A stretch of DNA of 5,226 bases from an uncultured Pleurocapsa sp. (lineage in GTDB: Bacteria; Cyanobacteriota; Cyanobacteriia; Cyanobacteriales; Xenococcaceae). This document shows, piece after piece, positions 1 to 5,226 of the stretch (the first letter of the stretch is position 1; each line of letters begins with the position of its first letter). The position numbers and the translations under genes were made by a program. Under the pieces are notes generated by a model. The model ran no database searches and had not been told where the DNA came from. It saw nothing but the letters and a program-made list of their open reading frames with translations. The stretch spans positions 1-5,226 of the forward strand of contig CAKZYI010000270.1 in NCBI GenBank assembly GCA_937884735.1. The letters run 5' to 3'.

Positions 1-1310
1 CCCAATGAATGATGATGATTTAATGACACATAAACTAATGAGACTTCGAGTTTATGTGTCATAAAACAATCATCAGCATCCAAAAAAGCGATTAATTCTC
101 CCCTCGCTAGATAAATACCTCGATTTCTGGTGGCAGATACTCCCTGATTCTCTTGTTCAAAATAGCGAATGCGGTTTAAATATGGTTCAACTACTTCACG
201 GGTATTATCTGTCGAACCATCGTTGATTACAATAATTTCATAATCAGTATAGGTTTGATTTAAAACAGATGCGATCGCATCTGCTAAATATTTGGCACTG
301 TTATAAGCAGGAATTATCACGCTCACTCTAGGCTGACGTATTGCTAAAGTACTGATTGTTAATTGTTCCCAGCCTATGCTTAGAGTCAACTGATAAGTGT
401 CTAACTGAGATTTTTCCCCATCACAATAGCTAGTAAAAGATTCAATCCAGTTGAGACTAATTTCTGCTGCTGATTGGGTTGTACAGTTTAAAGACTTACG
501 CAGATAGTCACACATCTGGCTTTTATAACCATTTTGATAAAGATGCCAAGCTGACCATTCAATATTGCAATAAATTACCTGATTCTCTTCTTTTCTAATC
601 TCAACGGGTAGATTAGCTCTGCCAAAAAATCTTTGATGCAATAATTCCAGAGATTCTACTCTTTTAATAGTATTGCGACACAAAGAATTACTGTTGACCT
701 GTCGATACACCGTACCAATATTTTTGCACCAGATTGCTTTACACCCTTGAGCAATAATTTGCAAAAAACACTCCACATCTTCTACAGGAATCGTCTCTGG
801 GGAAAATCCTCCTACTTTTTCTAGCCATTGGCGACGAATCATTGTCGCGCTCGGAAGGACAGGTTTCCAATAAAGCCACGTTCTAAGATCTAAGCATGGT
901 AAGCTATGCCACAACTCAACATTTTCTATTATTTCAGCCTGTTCGTTTGTTAGCTGCCAACCGCTAACAACCATGCCAACATCAGGGTGTAGTTTGAATA
1001 AAGCTACCTGTTGCTGTAATTTTTGCGGCAGAAATAAGTCATCTGCATCCAAAAAAGCAATCAGCCTTCCTTGGGCTATTTCTATTCCTTTATTCCTAGC
1101 TGCGGCAACTCCTTTATTTGGTTGATAAATATAGTTAATGCGAGATAAATAAGGCTCTAGTATGGTTTTAGTATTGTCTGTTGAACCATCATCAACTAGA
1201 ATTATTTCATATTCTGTATAGGTTTGAGCAAATATACTTTCCAAAGCTTGACCTAAGAAGTGAGCAGCGTTGTATGCAGGGATGACCACACTAACATTAG
1301 GTAAGACCAT
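1..1310 (-). CDS. Tandem two-domain family 2 glycosyltransferase (partial, C-terminus beyond left edge)
   Basis: Transfers a sugar from a nucleotide-sugar donor, probably in the cytoplasm for surface polysaccharide, glycolipid or protein glycosylation; donor and acceptor cannot be read. My hand translation is open for 436 codons from ATG 1310 to the window edge. Domain 1 is a GT-A fold: VSVVIPAYN (residues 6-14), DDGST (40-44), the metal-binding DADD (88-91) and an ED pair (177-178) where GT2 enzymes carry the catalytic base. Residues about 220-328 form a probably helical, Trp/Tyr-rich linker. Domain 2 restarts with VSVIIPAYN (329-337), NDGST (363-367) and DADD (411-414), then runs off the window. 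Corresponding motifs are exactly 323 residues apart, so the protein carries an internal duplication. The start is the ATG directly before the first beta strand; I see no clear Shine-Dalgarno. It lies 196 bases downstream of the small membrane protein, on the same strand. Confidence 0.93.
   Translation of the reverse strand, partial: MVLPNVSVVIPAYNAAHFLGQALESIFAQTYTEYEIILVDDGSTDNTKTILEPYLSRINYIYQPNKGVAAARNKGIEIAQGRLIAFLDADDLFLPQKLQQQVALFKLHPDVGMVVSGWQLTNEQAEIIENVELWHSLPCLDLRTWLYWKPVLPSATMIRRQWLEKVGGFSPETIPVEDVECFLQIIAQGCKAIWCKNIGTVYRQVNSNSLCRNTIKRVESLELLHQRFFGRANLPVEIRKEENQVIYCNIEWSAWHLYQNGYKSQMCDYLRKSLNCTTQSAAEISLNWIESFTSYCDGEKSQLDTYQLTLSIGWEQLTISTLAIRQPRVSVIIPAYNSAKYLADAIASVLNQTYTDYEIIVINDGSTDNTREVVEPYLNRIRYFEQENQGVSATRNRGIYLARGELIAFLDADDCFMTHKLEVSLVYVSLNHHHSL
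23..62. repeat. 14-bp perfect inverted repeat with 12-base spacer inside the GT2 gene
   Basis: Arms at 23-36 (ATGACACATAAACT) and 49-62 are exact reverse complements, with spacer 37-48. They lie in the coding sequence just after the DADD motif of domain 2 and encode MTHK(L) and VYVS. The repeat could form a stable hairpin in DNA or mRNA. No T-tract follows it, so it does not look like a terminator. Confidence 0.85.
271..278. repeat. HIP1 octamer
   Basis: Exact GCGATCGC, the highly iterated palindrome of many cyanobacterial genomes, here within the second GT2 domain. It is useful mainly as a taxonomic marker. Confidence 0.8.
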
Positions 1311-1506
1311 ATAATTTTAGAGTTACAGCAGTTTTCGTTTGGTTCTAGTACATTTTATAGTTATTAGGGATTAGAGATTTAAGGGTTTTTGATATAATTT
1401 TGTTTTTTTGCTCAGTGTATCTGAAAATCGCTGTAGCAGAGATTGTTTTAACAAAAAATAAGAGCTTTATCTTGATGATGGTCAATTATCTCAGGAGTTT
1501 AATTAG

Positions 1507-1728
1507 TTAGATTGATTTCTCTGAGATTGAATTTTGAAAATTATTATTTTCTTCGGATTTTATTTTAATAGTAAATCGGCTTGGTATCAAACCAATTAAA
1601 AAATGATTGATATTACTTTTTAGCTGTTGGCTTTCACCACGATAGGGCTGAGGTAAAAGTATATCTCCTGCCACAACAAAAAGTACTAATATAGTCAAAC
1701 AAAACTCAACAAAAAGCTTCCAGCGCAT
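1507..1728 (-). CDS. Small single-pass membrane protein, unknown function (73 aa)
   Basis: I cannot name this protein. It has a short basic N-terminus (MRWK), one hydrophobic segment at about residues 5-25, then a motif-like stretch GDILLPQPYRGESQQ followed by INHFLIGLIPS (40-50), and a polar, Asn/Ser/Lys-rich tail of about 20 residues. The pattern suggests a membrane-anchored peptide with a short soluble or amphipathic C-terminus. I chose ATG 1728 because GGTGAG sits seven bases upstream as a plausible ribosome binding site. In-frame TTG 1743 and GTG 1740 would add five residues, but that GTG overlaps the GGTGAG. The gene stands alone, 266 bases from its upstream neighbour and 196 bases from the glycosyltransferase. 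The mixed hydrophobic/polar layout and the ribosome binding site favour a real gene, but homology was not checked. Confidence 0.65.
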   Translation of the reverse strand: MRWKLFVEFCLTILVLFVVAGDILLPQPYRGESQQLKSNINHFLIGLIPSRFTIKIKSEENNNFQNSISEKSI

Positions 1729-1788
1729 TGCTCTGCTCACCAATTAATATTAGTTTTATAGTTATTATTTTCTAAATTTAGCTCTTAC

Positions 1789-1808
1789 TTTGATAATTAA
1801 TTATCAAA
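1789..1808. promoter_or_regulatory. Perfect 20-bp palindrome upstream of the small membrane protein gene (candidate operator)
   Basis: The half-site TTTGATAATT is followed directly by its exact reverse complement, centred between 1798 and 1799. It lies about 60 bases upstream of ATG 1728. Uninterrupted symmetry without a loop suits a dimeric DNA-binding protein better than a hairpin terminator, and no T-run follows on either side. AT-rich sequence raises the chance of coincidence. No regulator can be named. Confidence 0.4.
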
Positions 1809-1946
1809 CTCAATTAGTGCAAGAAGCTAATAATTTTAGGTATATTTAATTTCTATTCTAATCACATAAATATAAAATAACTTCCGTATTCGTACTAATT
1901 TAATTTTGATTTAGAGCTACTTTTAATGCAATACGCTGTAGTTTCT

Positions 1947-1975
1947 TGTATACTTCAAAAATGCTTTTTAACCAA
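1947..1975 (-). promoter_or_regulatory. Candidate sigma-70-type promoter for the small membrane protein gene
   Basis: On the minus strand a -35-like TTGGTT (1975-1970) is followed after 17 bases by a -10-like TATACA (1952-1947). Initiation near 1940 would give a leader of about 210 bases that includes the 20-bp palindrome. Spacing is ideal but both hexamers are imperfect, and such matches are common in AT-rich DNA. Confidence 0.3.
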
Positions 1976-1994
1976 ATTATTGATTAAAAGTTTA

Positions 1995-2915
1995 TTATTT
2001 TTGTGAAAGAGAAATATTTTTTGGAGAATTACTTGATGCTCTTAAACTATATTCGCCTATGGCAAAAAAGTTAATTGCAATAAAGCACAAGCCGCCTAAA
2101 GAAAAAATTAGCTCTGCTGATTCTTGAAAATTTTCAATAGTAGAATTCCAAATTTCGACATATTCTATCAAATAAAAAAATAAGAAAACAATGATAAAAA
2201 ATGATGCCAAAAACCAGCGAGGTATAATGAACTTAACTTTATAGTTATGCTTGGCTTTGCTAATCAACTTGTATATCAGCCAGCTTATACCTGCAACTAA
2301 TGCCACAAACATTAATCCTTTATCAAGATACTCATTGACCCAGATTAAATTGTGCAGGGTTATTTCTTCCTGGGAATTATAATTTTGAAAAAACTCTGAA
2401 GATTCAAAACCAAGTAGCTTTTGACCCCAGCTAATTTCTTCCATGCCAACAAAAAAAGTACCAGCAGAAATTAAATAGTATAGATAGCCTAAAAACTTCT
2501 CCTGATTGCTTACAAAAAACTTGCCAATAGGAAAAGCAAAAATAGCACCTATTAAAAAAGCTAAACTTGTTCCATATTCAATAAAACCACCTTCTGTATT
2601 CATTTTTTTCCAAGCTTCAAGTCCCATTGAAACTCTGAGCAAAATAAGTAAAATGCTCAGAACAATTGGCGAACAAAAAATGATTATTTTACTGGTCATT
2701 CGGTGATTTAAAGCAAGATTGACTAATTTAGTCAAGATTTTTTTTCTGCCCAGAAAAATCAAGAAAAAGCTAAAAATCAAAGCCAAAAACGTAACATGTA
2801 TACTCTCAGGTTCAAGAAATAATTTTACAACCTGAACGATCGCAGAAATAACGCCAAAAACAATTGAGGTTGTACCGATAATTTTAGTAAAAAAGCTGAT
2901 TTGTTGATCGATCAC
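1995..2915 (-). CDS. Multi-pass integral membrane protein with EEISWGQ motif, unknown function (306 aa)
   Basis: The function is not known. I estimate seven or eight membrane segments, near residues 12-33, 40-56, 76-94, 112-132, 141-158, 199-217, 231-251 and 266-287. Conserved-looking polar residues sit at membrane boundaries: EGGFIEYGTSLAFLIGA (108-124), EEISWGQ (159-165), QEEITLHN (182-189), EYVEIWN (251-257) and QESAELIF (264-271). From memory, related patterns (acidic-GG/GLVE, EEISWGQ, LHN) occur in uncharacterised bacterial membrane proteins; I could not search this. The paired glutamates recall CPBP/CAAX-type intramembrane proteases, but the EExxxR motif is absent. The start is GTG 2915: a TAA stop lies immediately upstream in frame, so no longer start is possible, and the next methionine (73) would remove the first two membrane segments. 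No good Shine-Dalgarno is visible. Confidence 0.88.
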   Translation of the reverse strand: MIDQQISFFTKIIGTTSIVFGVISAIVQVVKLFLEPESIHVTFLALIFSFFLIFLGRKKILTKLVNLALNHRMTSKIIIFCSPIVLSILLILLRVSMGLEAWKKMNTEGGFIEYGTSLAFLIGAIFAFPIGKFFVSNQEKFLGYLYYLISAGTFFVGMEEISWGQKLLGFESSEFFQNYNSQEEITLHNLIWVNEYLDKGLMFVALVAGISWLIYKLISKAKHNYKVKFIIPRWFLASFFIIVFLFFYLIEYVEIWNSTIENFQESAELIFSLGGLCFIAINFFAIGEYSLRASSNSPKNISLSQK

Positions 2916-2964
2916 TTATGAGGTCAATAATTAAACTTAAATTGTTGGTTATTATCTAACATAA

Positions 2965-2992
2965 AATCTAAGATTATCGAAAAAAGTCTCAA
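2965..2992 (-). promoter_or_regulatory. Candidate promoter for the EEISWGQ membrane protein gene
   Basis: TTGAGA (2992-2987), a 16-base spacer and TAGATT (2970-2965) on the minus strand resemble a weak sigma-70 promoter about 50 bases upstream of GTG 2915. It lies just past the sigC terminator, where a fresh start would be expected. The hexamers are imperfect. Confidence 0.25.
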
Positions 2993-3050
2993 TTTACGTA
3001 ATGTTTTGTAAAGCAAACAAATCAACAAGTCATAAATCAAAATAACAAAA

Positions 3051-3080
3051 AAAGAGAAAAGATTAAGTTCTTTTCTCCTT
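3051..3080 (-). terminator. Intrinsic terminator of sigC
   Basis: Read on the minus strand, GAGAAAAGA (3077-3069) pairs with TCTTTTCTC (3062-3054) around the six-base loop ACTTAA. A run of seven T residues (3053-3047) follows. Three more outer pairs (A-T, A-T, G-T) are possible, using the first T residues. It lies about 30 bases after the sigC stop codon. Confidence 0.85.
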
Positions 3081-3109
3081 GGCAACTCTATCTATCTATC
3101 TTGCTTAAT

Positions 3110-4366
3110 CTAACTTAAAGATTCCAAATAATCTCTAATTAGATTTCTACGTCTGGGTTGACGCAATTTTTGCAAAGCCTTAGCCTCAATCTGACGTACT
3201 CTTTCACGAGACAACTCCAAACAGCGACCAATTTCTGCCAAAGAAAAGGGTTTTTCTCCGCCAAAACCAAATCGCATTTGAATGACTTCTCTTTCGCGAC
3301 TAGTCAGCTCAGAAAGGAGATAATGTAAATCCTTTTGCAAAGACTCTCGCATCAAAGTTTCTTCAGGAGAAGCACTTTCTGTTTCTAATAAATCTCCCAA
3401 TTCTGTATCCTTTTCTTTCCCGACTTTAATTTCGAGAGAAACCGAACGAGGTACACGCAGTAAAACCTCGCGAATTTGTGCGGCAGTCATATCCAACTCT
3501 TTAGCAATATCTTCAATTTTGGGAGTACGTCCCTTTTCTTGAGAAATTTTGCGTTGAGCTTTCTTAATTTTGTTCAGTTTTTCTGTAATGTGTACAGGAA
3601 GACGAATAGTTCTGCTTTGAGTTGCGATCGCTCTAGTAATACCTTGACGAATCCACCAGTAGGCATAAGTACTAAAACGATAGCCTTTGGTAGGGTCGAA
3701 CTTCTCTACGGCTCTTTCTAATCCTAAAGTACCCTCTTGAATCAAATCAAGCAATTCTAAGCCACGATTTTGATATTTTTTGGCGACAGAAACAACCAGA
3801 CGTAAATTCGCCTTGATCATATGTTCTTTAGCACGGATGCCATTTTTCTGAATTTTATCCAATTCTTTGACATCACAGCCAACAACTCCAGCCCAGGCTT
3901 GTTTGCCTTCGACTAGTTTTTCTTTGAGAAGAGGAATTTCCATACCCAACGCTATCGACCATCTTTTCATAGAGGGGCGATGACTAATCTGAGTAACTAG
4001 GCGGTCGTGAACATCAACCAGCTTAATAAATTCTTGTAGAGTAGCGTTTCCTGCTTCAGCAGCTTGAGTACGCTCTTCCACAATTTGAATATGCTTCTGA
4101 ACTTTCTGAGCTTCTGAAACTTCCTCGTCTCTTTCTAATAAGGGAACTCTGCCAATTTCTTGTAGATATAATCGAACTAGATCGGTAGTAGTACGGCTGC
4201 CTCTTCGAGAAACATGGTCGGGATCTACACCATCTAAATCAAGTTCTACAAGTTCTTCGGGCAACTTATCGGAACTATCATTATTGGCTTCTAAATCAAG
4301 ATTAATATCAGGATTGGGTGAAGAATTATCTCCTTCGGTTTCAACGTATGAAGAACTAGCAAGCAT
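3110..4366 (-). CDS. sigC: RNA polymerase group 2 sigma factor, SigC type (418 aa)
   Basis: A sigma-70 family factor that binds core RNA polymerase and directs it to -10/-35 promoters. Residues 1-56 are acidic and variable. Region 1.2 is at 61-95 (DLVRLYLQEIGR), and 96-177 is a variable spacer. Region 2 is at 178-250, with core binding at DLIQEGTLGLERAVEKFD and -10 recognition at YRFSTYAYWWIRQGITRAI. Region 3 is at 256-335 and region 4 at 345-405, with a -35-binding helix-turn-helix near 374-400 (SLAEIG...LSRERVRQIEAKAL). The protein is complete. The missing long region 1.1, the RLYLQEIGRVPLLERDEEVSEAQKVQ segment and the RDYLESLS ending suit cyanobacterial SigC; SigC versus another group 2 paralogue is a judgement from memory. 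In Synechocystis, SigC is linked to stationary-phase, nitrogen and heat responses. ATG 4366 is supported by an in-frame TAA 12 bases upstream and an AAGAG site six bases before it. It appears monocistronic. Confidence 0.95.
   Translation of the reverse strand: MLASSSYVETEGDNSSPNPDINLDLEANNDSSDKLPEELVELDLDGVDPDHVSRRGSRTTTDLVRLYLQEIGRVPLLERDEEVSEAQKVQKHIQIVEERTQAAEAGNATLQEFIKLVDVHDRLVTQISHRPSMKRWSIALGMEIPLLKEKLVEGKQAWAGVVGCDVKELDKIQKNGIRAKEHMIKANLRLVVSVAKKYQNRGLELLDLIQEGTLGLERAVEKFDPTKGYRFSTYAYWWIRQGITRAIATQSRTIRLPVHITEKLNKIKKAQRKISQEKGRTPKIEDIAKELDMTAAQIREVLLRVPRSVSLEIKVGKEKDTELGDLLETESASPEETLMRESLQKDLHYLLSELTSREREVIQMRFGFGGEKPFSLAEIGRCLELSRERVRQIEAKALQKLRQPRRRNLIRDYLESLS
3624..3631. repeat. 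HIP1 octamer
   Basis: Exact GCGATCGC within the sigma region 2.4 coding segment (around ATRAIATQ). Confidence 0.8.
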
Positions 4367-4405
4367 AGCGATCTCTTAATGACGACTCCAGTGAAGGTTG
4401 TGGAT

Positions 4406-4560
4406 TTGACTTCCTCCTCTGCAAATAGATTGCCCAATTCAATGAGAAAAAGAACACAACTGACCTTTTTTTCGTTTTTTCAGTTTTGGATCTTTCCCAT
4501 CTCAGTAACAACACGGTTGGCTGATTGTTGCTAAAGTCACAATAATTGCGAGGAAGTCAA
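4406..4560 (-). repeat. Long-range 11-bp inverted repeat in the sigC leader
   Basis: On the minus strand TTGACTTCCTC (4560-4550) is exactly complementary to GAGGAAGTCAA (4416-4406), 133 bases downstream. A partial copy, ACTTCCTC, lies at 4588-4581. The downstream arm overlaps the purine-rich GAGGAGGAAG, a strong Shine-Dalgarno-like sequence about 40 bases before the sigC ATG with no start codon at normal spacing. The pairing is visible; any regulatory role is inferred. Confidence 0.5.
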
Positions 4561-4740
4561 TAAATATTGCTTTATGGTGTGAGGAAGTATATAGCCAGTC
4601 AAAAGTTCCTGAAAACAAAAATACTTTACATTTCTTAATATATTGGCGAATAAACGGTTTTTTGGAAATAGTTAAATCAACCTGCACACCTTTTGTAATA
4701 TAAGCTTTTCACGTGTTTCGGCTTGTAAAAATCCCAAAGA

Positions 4741-4774
4741 TAAAAAAAGAAACCGCCATTAATAAACAGTTTCT
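4741..4774 (-). terminator. Intrinsic terminator of lipA
   Basis: On the minus strand AGAAACTG (4774-4767) pairs with CGGTTTCT (4755-4748), with one G-T pair, around an 11-base loop. The T-run continues from the stem through 4742. It lies about 90 bases beyond the lipA stop codon and should separate lipA from sigC. Confidence 0.75.
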
Positions 4775-4863
4775 CTAATCCATTAAACTGGACATTTATT
4801 ACGTTTTTTTTCAGTGATTACACGGGGGAAAATTTAGTTAAAAAAAGCAAAATGTTTTATTTC

Positions 4864-5226
4864 TTAAACATTACTGGTTTTCTGCCGTGGATGAAGCTGC
4901 ATCAAAGCTCGAACTTGCTCGGCATGATAAGAGCTACGAGTTAGAGGACTTGAAACCACCTGTAAAAAACCAATAGATGTGCCAAACTCTTGCCAACTCT
5001 TAAATTGTTTTGGAGTCACAAAGTCTTTAACACCAAGGTGTTTCTGGGAAGGCTGGAGATACTGCCCGATAGTCAAAATATCGCAATCTACGTCTCTTAG
5101 ACCTTGAATAACTTCTCGAACTTCAGCATCAGATTCTCCTAAACCAACCATAATGCCAGATTTGGTATATACCCAAGGCGCAATTTCACGGGCGCGCTTT
5201 AACAGTTCTAGCGATCGCTTATAATC
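4864..5226 (-). CDS. lipA: Lipoyl synthase, C-terminal part (partial, N-terminus beyond right edge)
   Basis: Radical SAM enzyme that inserts two sulfur atoms into protein-bound octanoyl groups to form the lipoyl cofactor of 2-oxoacid dehydrogenases and the glycine cleavage H protein. The last 120 codons are visible. Diagnostic segments, numbered from the first visible codon, are TKSGIMVGLGE (21-31), DCDILTIGQYLQPSQKHL (47-64) and RSSYHAEQV (97-105). In LipA the RSSY serine is a ligand of the sacrificial auxiliary iron-sulfur cluster. The radical SAM CxxxCxxC and the N-terminal cluster cysteines lie outside the window. The frame continues 25 codons upstream of the internal ATG at 5151, so that ATG is not the start. 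Many cyanobacteria carry two lipA genes, and which one this is cannot be told. An intrinsic terminator follows. Confidence 0.96.
   Translation of the reverse strand, partial: DYKRSLELLKRAREIAPWVYTKSGIMVGLGESDAEVREVIQGLRDVDCDILTIGQYLQPSQKHLGVKDFVTPKQFKSWQEFGTSIGFLQVVSSPLTRSSYHAEQVRALMQLHPRQKTSNV
5211..5218. repeat. HIP1 octamer
   Basis: Exact GCGATCGC near the right edge, inside lipA, the third copy in this window. Confidence 0.8.

Larger units (their letters stand above)
4367..4863 (-). other. Long sigC leader / intergenic region
   Basis: This 497-base gap holds the lipA terminator at its lipA end; the remaining roughly 370 bases lead to sigC. On the minus strand there are two TTGACT hexamers (4602-4597 and 4560-4555), but neither has a good -10 at 16-18 bases. 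A TATATA lies at 4593-4588 without a matching -35, so no promoter can be fixed. The stretch 4406-4560 contains an 11-bp inverted repeat described separately. I see no tRNA or known riboswitch fold. A 61-codon reading frame (4502-4687) starts at a GTG without a ribosome binding site and is not accepted as a gene. Confidence 0.6.

Noticed and set aside
1488..1527. ATCTCAG / CTGAGAT inverted repeat around the end of the small membrane protein gene
   Set aside because: A seven-base stem with a 26-base loop and no following T-run overlaps coding sequence; unlikely to be a terminator.
2506..2706. Plus-strand 66-codon open frame
   Set aside because: It lies wholly antisense to the EEISWGQ membrane protein gene, with no ribosome binding site or domain; a shadow frame.
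3088..3100. Three tandem CTAT units just after the sigC stop codon
   Set aside because: Too short to call a meaningful microsatellite.
3476..3721. Plus-strand 81-codon open frame
   Set aside because: It is antisense to the most conserved part of sigC, so its openness follows from the sigma factor codons.
4480..4500. Six-codon upstream reading frame (MGKIQN) in the sigC leader
   Set aside because: The only Shine-Dalgarno-like bases touch the ATG, and such tiny frames are expected by chance.
4502..4687. Minus-strand 61-codon open frame starting at GTG in the sigC leader
   Set aside because: There is no ribosome binding site and no recognisable motif. The composition looks like translated AT-rich noncoding DNA, and it spans the leader inverted repeat.
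1..5226. CRISPR array, insertion sequence, tRNA or defence system
   Set aside because: No regularly spaced repeats, transposase motifs, terminal repeats, cloverleaf fold or defence-gene domains were seen on either strand.

Overview
The window looks like chromosomal DNA from a low-GC cyanobacterium. The evidence is three exact copies of the HIP1 octamer GCGATCGC (271, 3624, 5211), a group 2 sigma factor of the cyanobacterial SigC type, and strongly AT-rich intergenic DNA. A pleurocapsalean or chroococcalean source would fit, but that is a guess. No convincing plus-strand gene was found; all five supported genes read on the minus strand.

In transcriptional order (right to left): the C-terminal third of lipA, lipoyl synthase (4864-5226, cut by the right edge), with an intrinsic terminator at 4741-4774; a 497-base leader/intergenic region; the sigma factor sigC (3110-4366), with its own terminator at 3051-3080; a multi-pass membrane protein of unknown function carrying an EEISWGQ motif (1995-2915); a small single-pass membrane protein (1507-1728) whose upstream region holds a perfect 20-bp palindrome; and a glycosyltransferase with two tandem GT2 domains (1-1310, cut by the left edge).

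The two terminators suggest that lipA and sigC are separate transcription units. The other three genes are separated by 194-266 bases and are probably transcribed individually or by loose read-through; nothing ties them into one pathway. LipA makes the lipoyl cofactor, SigC redirects RNA polymerase, and the glycosyltransferase probably builds extracellular or cell-surface glycan.

No new multi-gene system is evident. The points worth a second look are local: an inverted repeat placed exactly where the second GT2 domain stops matching the first, the 20-bp palindrome, a long-range inverted repeat in the sigC leader that would mask a Shine-Dalgarno-like sequence, and the uncharacterised membrane protein.
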